DNA from: Ruminococcus sp. AF46-10NS
GTDB taxonomy: Bacteria; Bacillota; Clostridia; Lachnospirales; Lachnospiraceae
Direction: 5' to 3'
DNA: 64,000 bases
NCBI RefSeq assembly: GCF_003474435.1
Contig: NZ_QRNF01000004.1
Coordinates: 1-64,000 of the forward strand
Shown piece after piece: positions 17,493 through 25,534 of the stretch; the stretch's first letter is position 1, and each line of letters begins with the position of its first letter. The notes beneath the pieces are model-generated. The model was not told the DNA's origin, did no database searches, and saw only the letters and a program-made list of their open reading frames with translations. The translations under genes were made by a program, and so were the position numbers.

Positions 17493-17707
17493 CAGCGAAC
17501 CCGATTTTGCTTCAGAAAAAATATAGTCGTGTTATTGAATGCTTTGCTAAACAGCAGGGACTTTCATTGGATGCGGCATTGGATTTCTTTTATCATTCCC
17601 AGGTCTATCAGCTGATCCGTGATGGTGTTTCTGATATGCACTGCATGAGCGATGCGTATTTGGCAGAGGAACTGGAACAGGAATATGCCGAGAAAACCGT
17701 TGGATAA
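17489..17707 (+). CDS. DUF3791-family small protein (second copy)
   Basis: 72 aa, overlapping the DUF3990 stop by 4 nt. Helical, with KYSRVIECFAKQQGLSLDAALDFFYHSQVYQLIRDG and MSDAYLAEELEQEY. It follows the same pattern as the first copy (helix, LSLDAAL in place of LGVDAERV, a YLA-x-ELE finish), so the two DUF3791 proteins bracket the DUF3990 protein. The sequences differ enough that they are not a recent duplication. One may neutralise the DUF3990 protein while the other regulates or targets it (inference). Confidence 0.68.
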   Translation: MTANPILLQKKYSRVIECFAKQQGLSLDAALDFFYHSQVYQLIRDGVSDMHCMSDAYLAEELEQEYAEKTVG

Positions 17708-17710
17708 GTG

Positions 17711-17914
17711 TCAGATACTATTCAGAGTGTTTCCACTGGCGAGCGTGTGAAGCTAAATAAAAAGCTGACTACCTTGCAGGTACAGGATACTGAAATCAGA
17801 ACCTACGAAGAAAAAAATTATTACCTTGCCAATCAGATGATTTTTACTGATCTGGACCGATGGCGTGAGGGAGAATTATGCAATTTTCCGGGATGTTTGG
17901 CTAAAACAAAGTGA
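17711..17914 (+). pseudogene. C-terminal tail of a large adenine DNA methylase (PglX-like), frameshifted
   Basis: A short frame carries TLQVQDTEIRTYEEKNYYLANQMI, then loses register. Dropping one C at about 17859 restores a tail reading D-LDDGV-x-x-NYAIF-x-DV. The pattern YEEK-x-x-LA-x-QMI-x-x-DLDDGV-x-x-NY is the C-terminus of large class I methylases such as BREX PglX. No methylase core is present. It is either the last piece of a defence-island gene carried by the element or a related type II methylase tail. Not expected to be functional. Confidence 0.42.
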
Positions 17915-18456
17915 GTAAGCGGTATTTGTTGACCGTAGAGACTAGTCCGTTTTGGGAGCAGATAGACGAAGCATTTCAGTTTGTTCTGAGAAATATTCAT
18001 TTGGGTGCTACCATTGTGGGAATTTATCGGCAGGATATTTATGATAAAGTAAAAGCTGCCGGACTGCGTGAGCCGGAGTTTATTGGTGGAGAAGTCGATT
18101 TGTGTATCAATATTTATAGAGGTCAGGTCGATACAAACAACGCCACAATTAACGCCCAAAACGCCATTAGTGGCGTTTGCGTTAATAGCAACGAAAGTGG
18201 CACTAATGGCGTTGAAGTACCGTTTAATAAAGAACAGATGCAGTTAGAAAAATTGTTGCAGATTATTGAGAAAAATCCATCTGCAACACAGGCATATTAT
18301 GCGGAAGAAATGGGTGTATCAAAAAGAACGGTTTCTCGAATGTTCGCTTCTTTACAGGAAAAAGGTAGATTGGTACAGAACGGAACAACGAGAAAAGCAA
18401 AATGGAAAAAAGTAGGAGGAGAATCATGGACACCTATTACCGTTTATTCCATCTGA
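17911..18456 (+). pseudogene. AlbA/HATPase_c_4-type putative regulator with internal deletion
   Basis: The frame begins with FWEQIDEAFQFVLRNI and GIYRQDIYD, normally just before the HATPase_c_4 domain, then jumps straight to KVKAAGLREPEFIGG and CINIYRG, which normally follow that domain. About 80-90 residues, including the ATP-binding N-box and G-box, are missing without a frame change. After a variable linker with an ANNATINA-like run there is an intact winged helix (NPSATQAYYAEEMGVSKRTVSRMF). The N-terminal AlbA_2 DNA-binding domain is also missing. It sits between other fragments of the element, so it is treated as debris. Confidence 0.6.
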
Positions 18457-18751
18457 TAAAGATGATGGACGTCCGATCATGCCGGCGGGAGTGAACAGCT
18501 TTCTGAAAAATATTGTCAATGCCTATAATAAGAAAGAAAGCAAACTGGCAGAAGAAGAGAAGCGAGAGCCGGAGCTGATGCCTCCTATTTCATCGCATAC
18601 CCTTCGTCATACGGGATGTACCAGATTGGGTGGGAACAATGTCAATCCCAAAGTTATGCAATATGTCATGGGGTGCTGGATGTCCAGTGGACATTCGTTT
18701 AGCACCGACCGTAGCGGAGCGAAGAACATTCAGATGCACAGATCACAATGA
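18431..18751 (+). pseudogene. C-terminal fragment of a tyrosine integrase
   Basis: The frame reads FIPSDKDDGRPIMPAG, a helical segment, then SSHTLRHTGCTRLGGNNVNPKVMQYVMG. The HTLRHT box supplies the catalytic His and Arg of the phage/Tn916-type integrase family, and the residues after it lead toward the usual LGH-x-D box. The similarity stops at about 18670 before that box and the nucleophilic Tyr; the rest of the frame is unrelated. There is no N-terminal or core-binding domain. It marks the right end of the mobile-element relic, about 100 nt before the clpB operator. Confidence 0.72.
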
Positions 18752-18768
18752 ATGTTTTTACAAAATTA

Positions 18769-18795
18769 TTAGCACTCACATCTTGACAGTGCTAA
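18769..18795. promoter_or_regulatory. CIRCE element (HrcA operator) of clpB
   Basis: TTAGCACTC (18769-18777), 9-nt spacer, CAGTGCTAA (18787-18795). The consensus is TTAGCACTC-N9-GAGTGCTAA; only one base of the right arm differs. It overlaps the -35 box, so HrcA binding would block the promoter. Confidence 0.92.
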
Positions 18796-18811
18796 TAAAA
18801 GGTGTTATAGT
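18783..18811 (+). promoter_or_regulatory. clpB promoter
   Basis: Perfect -35 TTGACA (18783-18788), 17-nt spacer, -10 TATAGT (18806-18811). The -35 lies within the CIRCE element, indicating a housekeeping-sigma promoter under HrcA repression. Confidence 0.88.
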
Positions 18812-18835
18812 TCTCCTAGAACAAGAAAAAAGCAC

Positions 18836-18870
18836 AGCATTTCCGGTATGCGAATATTGGAAATGCTTTT
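18836..18870 (+). other. Hairpin in the clpB leader
   Basis: AGCATTTCC / GGAAATGCT with a 14-nt loop followed by TTT, between the promoter and the clpB ribosome site. It could be a weak attenuator or a thermosensitive or mRNA-stabilising leader structure. Confidence 0.4.
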
Positions 18871-18891
18871 CATAGAATGGGAGGAAAGCCT

Positions 18892-21474
18892 ATGAATATC
18901 AGTAAATTTACACAGAAATCCGTACAGGCTGTCCAGGATCTTGAGAAGGTTGCTTATGAATATGGCAATCAGGAGATTGAGGAGGAACACCTTCTGTATG
19001 CATTGCTGACACAGGAGGACAGCCTGATCCTTAAGCTGATCGAGAAGATGGAGATCCAGAAGGAATATTTTATTGACACAGTAAAGAAAGCATTGGATGC
19101 CAAAGTTAAGGTTTCCGGTGGACAGCTTCACTTTGGCCAGTATCTGAACAAGGCACTGGTCAGTGCAGAGGATGAAGCGAAGGCTATGGGAGATGAGTAT
19201 GTATCGGTTGAACATCTCTTTCTTTCTATGCTGAAGAATCCAAGCCCGAGCATGAAGAAAATATTCAATGAGTTTGGAATCACCAGAGAACGTTTTCTTC
19301 AGGCACTGTCTACAGTCAGAGGAAATCAGAGAGTTGTCAGTGATAACCCGGAGGCAACCTATGATACTCTGAATAAATATGGTGAGGATCTTGTGGAGAA
19401 GGCGAAGAATCAGAAGCTTGATCCGGTGATCGGCCGTGATGCGGAGATCCGGAATATTATCCGTATTCTTTCCCGTAAGACCAAAAACAATCCGGTTCTC
19501 ATCGGTGAGCCTGGCGTTGGTAAAACAGCAGCCATTGAGGGACTGGCACAGCGTATTGTAGCCGGAGATGTACCGGAAGGTCTTAAGAATAAGAAGATTT
19601 TTGCTCTGGATATGGGTGCTCTGGTTGCAGGCGCCAAGTATCGTGGTGAGTTTGAGGAACGTCTGAAAGCAGTTCTTGAGGAAGTGAAGAAGAGTGAGGG
19701 TGAGATCATCCTGTTTATCGATGAGCTTCATCTGATCGTTGGTGCCGGTAAGACAGACGGTGCCATGGACGCAGGAAACATGCTGAAACCTATGCTTGCC
19801 AGAGGTGAGCTGCACTGTATCGGTGCAACAACTCTGGATGAGTATCGCCAGTACATTGAAAAAGATGCGGCACTTGCCCGTCGTTTCCAGCCGGTTATGG
19901 TAGATGAGCCGACTGTAGAAGATACCATTTCCATCCTTCGTGGATTGAAGGAGAGATATGAGGTATTCCACGGTGTAAAGATCACAGACAGTGCCCTGGT
20001 TGCAGCTGCCACACTTTCACATCGTTATATTACAGACCGTTTCCTTCCGGATAAGGCCATTGACCTTGTAGATGAGGCCTGTGCACTGATCAAGACGGAA
20101 CTGGATTCCATGCCGACAGAGCTGGATGAGCAGAGACGTAAAATCATGCAGCTGGAGATCGAGGAATCTGCCCTGAAAAAAGAGACAGATAACTTAAGCA
20201 AAGAGCGTCTGGCAGAACTGCAGAAGGAACTGGCAGAAATGAGAGATGCTTTTAACACCCAGAAAGCACAGTGGGACAATGAAAAACATTCTGTAGAGAA
20301 GCTTCAGAAATTACGTGAGCAGATCGAGGATATCAATAAACAGATCCAGAAGGCCAAACAGAATTACGATCTGGAGAAAGCAGCAGAGCTGCAGTATGGC
20401 GAACTGCCGAAGCTTCAGCAGCAGTTGGAGGTTGAGGAGAAGCAGGTCAAAGAAAGTGACAGAAGCCTGGTACATGAGGCTGTCACAGACGATGAGATTG
20501 CCCGTATCATTTCCAGATGGACCGGTATTCCGGTGACGAAACTAACTGAGGGTGAGAGAACGAAACTTCTCGGCCTTGAGGAGGAGCTTCATAAACGTGT
20601 AGTAGGACAGGATGAGGGTGTTCGTCTTGTAACAGATGCGATCCTTCGTTCCAAAGCAGGAATCAAAGATCCCACAAAACCGATCGGTTCATTTCTGTTC
20701 CTTGGACCAACCGGTGTTGGTAAAACAGAGCTTGCCAAGACTCTGGCTGCCACATTGTTTGACGATGAGCAGAATATGGTCCGTATCGATATGAGTGAGT
20801 ACATGGAGAAATATTCCGTGTCCCGTCTGATCGGAGCGCCTCCAGGATATGTCGGATATGAGGAAGGCGGACAGCTGACAGAGGCCGTTCGAAGAAAACC
20901 GTACAGTGTTGTTCTTTTTGATGAGATCGAGAAGGCTCACCCGGATGTATTCAATGTACTTCTGCAGGTACTGGATGATGGTCGTATCACAGATTCGCAG
21001 GGACGTACCGTTGATTTCAAGAATACTATTCTGATCATGACTTCCAACATTGGTTCTCCGTATCTTCTTGACGGCATCGACGAGAAGGGAGATATCAAAC
21101 CGGAGGCACAGGAACAGGTTATGAATGATCTTCGTGGTCACTTCCGTCCGGAGTTTCTGAACCGTCTGGATGAGATCATCATGTTCAAGCCACTGACTAA
21201 GAATAACATTGGCAAGATTGTTGATCTGATGGTAAGAGAACTAAGTGACCGTCTGGCTGACCAGGAACTTTCCCTGGAGCTTACAGATGCCGCCAAACAG
21301 ATGGTAGTGGACAACGGTTATGATCCGGTTTACGGTGCACGTCCTCTGAAACGTTATCTCCAGAATTATGTGGAAACACTGACAGCCAAGAAGATTCTTT
21401 CCGGTGATGTACATGCCGGAAATACCATTGTGCTGGATGTGAAGGACGGAGAATTTACTGTCAGCACGAAGTAA
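18892..21474 (+). CDS. clpB: ATP-dependent disaggregase ClpB
   Basis: Hsp100 chaperone that, with DnaK, extracts proteins from aggregates. 860 aa, normal for ClpB. Order: N domain (two Clp_N repeats, 1-145), AAA+ NBD1 with Walker A GEPGVGKT and Walker B LFIDELH, a long coiled-coil middle domain (about 395-520) that separates ClpB from ClpC and ClpA, NBD2 with GPTGVGKT and [10 protein letters not shown], and the C-terminal D2-small domain ([15 protein letters not shown]). The start is ATG 18892 behind GGGAGGAAAG; an ATG at 18877 lies inside that ribosome site. Transcription is under CIRCE/HrcA. It stands alone, and the next gene has its own promoter. Confidence 0.97.
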   Translation: MNISKFTQKSVQAVQDLEKVAYEYGNQEIEEEHLLYALLTQEDSLILKLIEKMEIQKEYFIDTVKKALDAKVKVSGGQLHFGQYLNKALVSAEDEAKAMGDEYVSVEHLFLSMLKNPSPSMKKIFNEFGITRERFLQALSTVRGNQRVVSDNPEATYDTLNKYGEDLVEKAKNQKLDPVIGRDAEIRNIIRILSRKTKNNPVLIGEPGVGKTAAIEGLAQRIVAGDVPEGLKNKKIFALDMGALVAGAKYRGEFEERLKAVLEEVKKSEGEIILFIDELHLIVGAGKTDGAMDAGNMLKPMLARGELHCIGATTLDEYRQYIEKDAALARRFQPVMVDEPTVEDTISILRGLKERYEVFHGVKITDSALVAAATLSHRYITDRFLPDKAIDLVDEACALIKTELDSMPTELDEQRRKIMQLEIEESALKKETDNLSKERLAELQKELAEMRDAFNTQKAQWDNEKHSVEKLQKLREQIEDINKQIQKAKQNYDLEKAAELQYGELPKLQQQLEVEEKQVKESDRSLVHEAVTDDEIARIISRWTGIPVTKLTEGERTKLLGLEEELHKRVVGQDEGVRLVTDAILRSKAGIKDPTKPIGSFLFLGPTGVGKTELAKTLAATLFDDEQNMVRIDMSEYMEKYSVSRLIGAPPGYVGYEEGGQLTEAVRRKPYSVVLFDEIEKAHPDVFNVLLQVLDDGRITDSQGRTVDFKNTILIMTSNIGSPYLLDGIDEKGDIKPEAQEQVMNDLRGHFRPEFLNRLDEIIMFKPLTKNNIGKIVDLMVRELSDRLADQELSLELTDAAKQMVVDNGYDPVYGARPLKRYLQNYVETLTAKKILSGDVHAGNTIVLDVKDGEFTVSTK

Positions 21475-21510
21475 AAAATAACTCCATAAAATTACAGATA
21501 GATTGACTGT

Positions 21511-21577
21511 GAAAAGAACTGTCGGTTCTGATAGAAATCCGTTTTAGAATGAAAATCAGAATTTGGCAGTTCTTTCA
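21511..21577 (+). other. Long imperfect hairpin after clpB
   Basis: AAAGAACTG and TTCTGAT on the left pair with ATCAGAA and CAGTTCTTT on the right. There is no clear T-run after it, so it could be a 3' stability element or a weak terminator. Confidence 0.4.
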
Positions 21578-21604
21578 AATATGGAAAAAACTTTAATTGG
21601 ACAC

Positions 21605-21633
21605 TTGACAAAAAAGGATAATGGTAAGATAGT
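21605..21633 (+). promoter_or_regulatory. Promoter of the DUF4250 gene
   Basis: TTGACA (21605-21610), 17-nt spacer, GATAGT (21628-21633). Confidence 0.6.
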
Positions 21634-21715
21634 AAATTTAATGTTTTGCAAGTGACAGTCATCAGGCTGTCCGGAAACAGCTTATAAATATCAGACAAAA
21701 GGATGGAAACAGATT

Positions 21716-21889
21716 ATGATACCAAAGGACCCGGTAATGCTTTTAAGTTACGTAAATACACAGCTGCGGGATTTTTACAGATCCCTGGATGCCTTCTGTG
21801 AGGACAGAGGACTTAACAGGAAAGACCTGGAGGATAAGCTTGACATGATTGATTATGCTTATGATCCGGCTGTGAATCAGTTTGTATAA
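21716..21889 (+). CDS. DUF4250-family small protein
   Basis: 57 aa from ATG 21716, behind AAAGGATGG. It reads MIPKDPVMLLSYVNTQLRD, a Leu-Asp-rich middle, and ends YDPAVNQFV. This fits the DUF4250 family of about 55-60 residue proteins of unknown function in Firmicutes, recognised by the P-x-DP-x-MLLS-x-VN start and the D-Y-x-Y-D-x-x-x-NQF end. The protein is acidic, with no membrane segment or metal motif. It lies between clpB and a MNT/HEPN pair, 21 nt before the latter, and has its own promoter. Confidence 0.85.
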   Translation: MIPKDPVMLLSYVNTQLRDFYRSLDAFCEDRGLNRKDLEDKLDMIDYAYDPAVNQFV

Positions 21890-21910
21890 GAAAATCAGGA
21901 ACAGGAAATA

Positions 21911-22198
21911 GTGACGATGATATTAGAAGAAGTTTTTCGGAAGATAATAGAGATATGCAGGAGAAATGGAGCTTCAAAGGTGATTCTTTTTGGTTCCAGA
22001 GCTAAGGAGACTGCGCGGGAGAGGAGCGATATAGATATTGCTGTATGTGGAGTTCATGATATGGAAAAACTTCAGGAAGAAATCGAGGATATCCCGACTT
22101 TATATACGGTAGATCTGGTAGATCTGGACACCTGTGAAAATCAGTTGCTGTTGGAGGATATAGAGCAATATGGACGAAAAATTTACGAAGAGGTATGA
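21911..22198 (+). CDS. MNT-type minimal nucleotidyltransferase (antitoxin-like)
   Basis: 95 aa from GTG 21911, or 93 from ATG 21917; both are possible, and the AGGAAAT spacing slightly favours the GTG. Nucleotidyltransferase fold with ILFGSRAKETARERSDIDIAV: Gly28-Ser29, then Asp40 and Asp42 as the metal-binding pair, and a third acidic strand near VDLVDLD. This is the MntA / HI0073 class. Genes of this class pair with HEPN partners, and in studied pairs the MNT enzyme modifies and silences the HEPN RNase. The partner overlaps its 3' end by 29 nt, as expected for a coupled toxin-antitoxin pair. Confidence 0.85.
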   Translation: MTMILEEVFRKIIEICRRNGASKVILFGSRAKETARERSDIDIAVCGVHDMEKLQEEIEDIPTLYTVDLVDLDTCENQLLLEDIEQYGRKIYEEV

Positions 22199-22577
22199 AT
22201 CCTTTAGGAATTCTCTTGCTTCATTAACTGAGGCGAAACAACGCGATATGGAAGATTCTTTTGTATTAAGCGGTACAAGTGCGAAATTTAGCATTACCTT
22301 TGATCTTGGCTGGAAAGTAATGAAAGATATTCTGGTTCAGTATTATGCAATGACCGGTTTTGTTGCAGGATCACCGAGAGAGGTTTTGAGAGAATCATTT
22401 AAGGCAGAACTGATCCAGGGAGATGAATGGATGGATATGCTGAAAGTCCGTAATCAGCTTGCACATGATTATGACGGAGTTATCGTGAAAAAATACTGTC
22501 ATATCATTGTTGATAAGTATATTGGTAAATTTGAGGAATTTCAGAGTAAAGTGGATGTGCTGTTAGAAGAAATATAA
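22170..22577 (+). CDS. HEPN / NTase-substrate-binding protein (toxin-like partner)
   Basis: 135 aa, all helical, of the HI0074 / NTase_sub_bind family. The HEPN active-site pattern R-x4-6-H is present as RNQLAHDY (Arg94, His99). N-terminal features KFTKRYESFRNSLASL and LGWKVMKDIL with the PREVLRE loop match the family. It overlaps the MNT gene by 29 nt. Family members with the intact R-x-H motif can act as RNases restrained by MNT-mediated modification. Whether this pair is an active toxin-antitoxin system or a housekeeping pair cannot be decided from sequence. A strong terminator follows at 22598. Confidence 0.82.
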   Translation: MDEKFTKRYESFRNSLASLTEAKQRDMEDSFVLSGTSAKFSITFDLGWKVMKDILVQYYAMTGFVAGSPREVLRESFKAELIQGDEWMDMLKVRNQLAHDYDGVIVKKYCHIIVDKYIGKFEEFQSKVDVLLEEI

Positions 22578-22597
22578 AGAACAGATAGAATTCACAA

Positions 22598-22643
22598 GAA
22601 ATACCCGTTATGGAAAAGAAAATTCCAACCGGGTATTTTTTTA
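22598..22643 (+). terminator. Terminator of the MNT/HEPN unit
   Basis: AAATACCCG pairs with CGGGTATTT, with an inner TGGAA/TTCCA stem, then T7. Confidence 0.85.
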
Positions 22644-22742
22644 TGCAATAAAATAGTTAGTTCAACAAATTAATCAGAGTAGATTTGATTTGTGAGAAAT
22701 TAACAATAAATCTTAAAAAAGTGTAAAATCCACAAAAATCAG

Positions 22743-22770
22743 TTGCAATTTTTGTGCAGATGTATATTAT
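22743..22770 (+). promoter_or_regulatory. Promoter of the MarR-ABC exporter operon
   Basis: TTGCAA (22743-22748), 16-nt spacer, TATTAT (22765-22770), about 95 nt before the marR start. Confidence 0.55.
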
Positions 22771-22774
22771 ATAT

Positions 22775-22791
22775 AGTTAGCCGACTAATTA
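22775..22791. promoter_or_regulatory. Candidate MarR operator
   Basis: Near-palindrome TAGTTAG-CCG-ACTAATTA just downstream of the -10. A second, weaker copy of the half-site (ATAGTTAG) occurs about 125 nt upstream, near 22650. The position fits autorepression by the adjacent MarR protein. Confidence 0.5.
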
Positions 22792-22865
22792 AATAAAAAA
22801 GATCACTGCTTTTGATATCATTAACGGGGAGCAGGGGCTTGATCGGATAAGAGAGGAGTGACAGC

Positions 22866-23384
22866 GTGTTTTGTAAGGAGGAAGATGAGAAAGAAAGACA
22901 GAGCAGTGTTTTATCTCTGTTTATGAAGGTAGACCGTCATTTTATGACGAAATGCTTTGGTCAGATGCAGGAGCTTGGAATTTATCCGGGACAGATCCCG
23001 GTTCTGGGGCTTGTGTCCGGAAGGGATGGACTGAGTCAGCGGGAAATTGCAAAGATCCTGCATATCAAGCCGCCTACGGTAAATGTATCTATACAGAGAC
23101 TGGAGAAAGCAGGCTTTCTTTATAAGAAACCGGATGAAAAGGACCAGCGTGTGACCAGGATCTACATGACAGAAAAGGGAAAGGAAATCAAGGCAAAAGC
23201 ACTGGAACGGATCCATAAAAATGAGGCTGTAATGATGGAAGGCTTCAGTGAGGCGGAACAATGTCTGCTTCGGAGATTTCTGGAGCAGATCCTGGTAAAT
23301 ATTGAAAAGATACAGCCGGAGGAAGTCATAGAAAAGCTTCAGCCGGATGAAATAACAGAAAGGAAGGAACAGAAACGTGATTAA
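22866..23384 (+). CDS. MarR-family transcriptional regulator
   Basis: 172 aa, GTG start at 22866 preceded by GAGAGGAGTG. Winged-helix MarR fold: LGIYPGQIPVLGLVSGRDGLSQREIAKILHIKPPTVNVSIQRLEKAGFLYKK covers the DNA-binding helices, followed by the wing DQRVTRIYMTEKGKEI. The C-terminus extends about 20 residues beyond the usual length with a repeated PEEVIEKLQPDEI-like segment. It is the first gene of an operon with two ABC half-transporters and overlaps the first by 8 nt. Its likely job is to repress the exporter until a drug or metabolite binds (inference from context). Confidence 0.92.
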   Translation: MFCKEEDEKERQSSVLSLFMKVDRHFMTKCFGQMQELGIYPGQIPVLGLVSGRDGLSQREIAKILHIKPPTVNVSIQRLEKAGFLYKKPDEKDQRVTRIYMTEKGKEIKAKALERIHKNEAVMMEGFSEAEQCLLRRFLEQILVNIEKIQPEEVIEKLQPDEITERKEQKRD

Positions 23385-25509
23385 ACTGATGAAATATCTG
23401 AAACGATCTGCAGGTTACATCGTGATCATCATTGCGCTTCTTTTTCTTCAGGCATACTGTGATCTGTCTCTGCCGAATTACACATCCAATATCATCAATG
23501 TGGGAATTCAGCAGAACGGTATCGAAGACAGTGTTCCTGAGAAGATCAGAAAGACATCCATGGACAGTCTGAAGCTGTTTATGGAAGAGGATGATGCGAA
23601 AACTGTGGATGGATTTTATGAGGAAGAGGGAGATGATCTGGTATTAAAGGATAAAATCTCCAAAGAAGACAGAGAAGAACTCAACGATATCTTCGGCAAA
23701 CCGATGGTGATCGTTTCTACTCTGACGTCCGATAGTGAAGAATCAAAAGCAGCTCTTGCAAAAATGGGAATCCCGGAAGGGACTGATCCACTGGCGGCTC
23801 TTTCTCAGATGCCGGCAGAGGCTTTGGCTGCTATGAAGGAACAGGTCGGAGAAAAGATCGACAAGATGCAGGAATCCATCATCACACAGGCAGGTGTTTC
23901 CTACGTTCGTGCAGAATATGAAGCCATGGGTGAAGATGTGGATGCCATACAGATGGATTACATGAAATCAACAGGTATCCGCATGGTGCTGATGGCACTG
24001 GTCACTATGGTGGCTGCAGTATGTGTGGTATTTTTTTCATCCAGAGTTGCGGCATCTATGGGGCATGATCTCCGTGGGCTGGTTTATAACAAAGTCATAG
24101 GTTTTTCCAGCAGAGAGTACCATAAGTTTTCAACAGCATCCCTGATCACACGATGTACCAATGATATCCAGCAGATCCAGCAGGTAATGGCTATGATGTT
24201 CCGTATCGTGCTTTACGCGCCGATCCTTGGAATCGGAGGTGTGATCCGGGTGCTTCAGAGAGATTCCTCCATGACATGGATCCTTGGGGTGGCCATTGTA
24301 TTAATCATGGTATTTATGGGATTGTTGTTTAAGATCGCAATGCCGAAATTTTCAGCTTTGCAGACCATGGTAGATAAGCTGAACCTGGTAACAAGAGAAA
24401 TCCTTACCGGTATTCCGGTTATCCGTGCATTCAGCCGTGAGAAGCATGAGGAGGAGCGTTTTGAGGATGCAAATATCACTCTGACGAAGACGAACCTCTT
24501 TGTAAACCGCTGTATGACATTTATGATGCCGGTGATGATGCTGATCATGAACGCAGTTTCCGTATTGACCATCTACAGTGGTTCTTATGCGGTAGACAGC
24601 GGAAGCATGCAGGTTGGTGATGTTATGGCGTTTATCCAGTATGCAATGCAGATCATCATGTCATTTTTGATGATCACGGCAATGTCTATCATGCTGCCGA
24701 GAGCAAATGTATCTGCACGTCGTATCAATGAGGTGCTGGAGACAGAAGTAAGTGTTCACGATCCGGAGAATCCGGTACAGCCGTCTGAGAATGTAAAGGG
24801 AACCGTGGAATTCGACCATGTAAGCTTCGCATATCCGGAGGCAGGAGAGAATGTTATCACAGACATTTCCTTTAAGGCAGAAAAAGGTGAGACAGTAGCG
24901 ATCATCGGAAGTACAGGAAGCGGTAAGAGTACACTGATCAATCTGATTCCGCGTTTCTATGATGCAACAGAAGGAGCTGTGAAAGTGGATGGCGTGGATG
25001 TCAGGGAAATGACACAGAAGGATGTCCGTGACAGGATTGGATATGTTCCGCAGAAGGGTGTACTTTTCTCAGGAACCATTGATTCCAATATCCGTTACGG
25101 AAAGACAGAGATTCCGGAAGACGCAGTGAAAAAAGCAGCAGAGGTTGCACAGGCTACGGAGTTTATCGACACCAAGCCGGAGAGATATAAGACTCCGATC
25201 GCACAGGGAGGAAGCAATGTTTCCGGTGGACAGAAGCAGAGGCTTTCCATTGCCAGAGCTATCGCAAAGGATCCGGAGATCTTTATCTTTGACGACAGCT
25301 TTTCCGCACTGGATTTCAAAACAGACAGCACACTTCGAAAAGCTCTGAAAGAATATACAAAAGAAGCAACAACCATTATCGTGGCACAGCGTATCAGTAC
25401 GATCCTCAATGCAGATAAGATCCTTGTACTGGACGATGGACATATGGCAGGAATCGGAAGCCATAAGGAGCTGATGAAGTCCTGCGAGGTATATCGCCAG
25501 ATTGCATGA
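23377..25509 (+). CDS. ABC exporter half-transporter with degenerate catalytic site
   Basis: 710 aa type IV ABC exporter subunit (membrane domain plus NBD). After TM1 there is a large insertion of about 140 residues (to about 190) rich in acidic residues, probably extracytoplasmic, before TM2. NBD: Walker A GSTGSGKST, Q-loop VPQKGVLF, signature VSGGQKQR, Walker B IFIFDDSFSALD, H-loop replaced by VAQRIST. The catalytic Glu after Walker B is Asp and the switch His is Gln, the hallmarks of the non-hydrolysing NBD in heterodimeric exporters such as BmrC/D, LmrC/D and TM287/288. The partner follows 25 nt downstream. GTG start at 23377, overlapping marR. Confidence 0.92.
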   Translation: MIKLMKYLKRSAGYIVIIIALLFLQAYCDLSLPNYTSNIINVGIQQNGIEDSVPEKIRKTSMDSLKLFMEEDDAKTVDGFYEEEGDDLVLKDKISKEDREELNDIFGKPMVIVSTLTSDSEESKAALAKMGIPEGTDPLAALSQMPAEALAAMKEQVGEKIDKMQESIITQAGVSYVRAEYEAMGEDVDAIQMDYMKSTGIRMVLMALVTMVAAVCVVFFSSRVAASMGHDLRGLVYNKVIGFSSREYHKFSTASLITRCTNDIQQIQQVMAMMFRIVLYAPILGIGGVIRVLQRDSSMTWILGVAIVLIMVFMGLLFKIAMPKFSALQTMVDKLNLVTREILTGIPVIRAFSREKHEEERFEDANITLTKTNLFVNRCMTFMMPVMMLIMNAVSVLTIYSGSYAVDSGSMQVGDVMAFIQYAMQIIMSFLMITAMSIMLPRANVSARRINEVLETEVSVHDPENPVQPSENVKGTVEFDHVSFAYPEAGENVITDISFKAEKGETVAIIGSTGSGKSTLINLIPRFYDATEGAVKVDGVDVREMTQKDVRDRIGYVPQKGVLFSGTIDSNIRYGKTEIPEDAVKKAAEVAQATEFIDTKPERYKTPIAQGGSNVSGGQKQRLSIARAIAKDPEIFIFDDSFSALDFKTDSTLRKALKEYTKEATTIIVAQRISTILNADKILVLDDGHMAGIGSHKELMKSCEVYRQIA

Positions 25510-25534
25510 GTCAGTTATCAGAGGAGGAATTGGC

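Noticed and set aside
18805..19971. A 388-aa minus-strand ORF opposite clpB.
   Set aside because: The ClpB frame has all family motifs; the antisense ORF is a by-product of codon use.
21641..21715. A possible attenuator or riboswitch before the DUF4250 gene.
   Set aside because: No stable nested stems or T-run could be drawn in this short leader.
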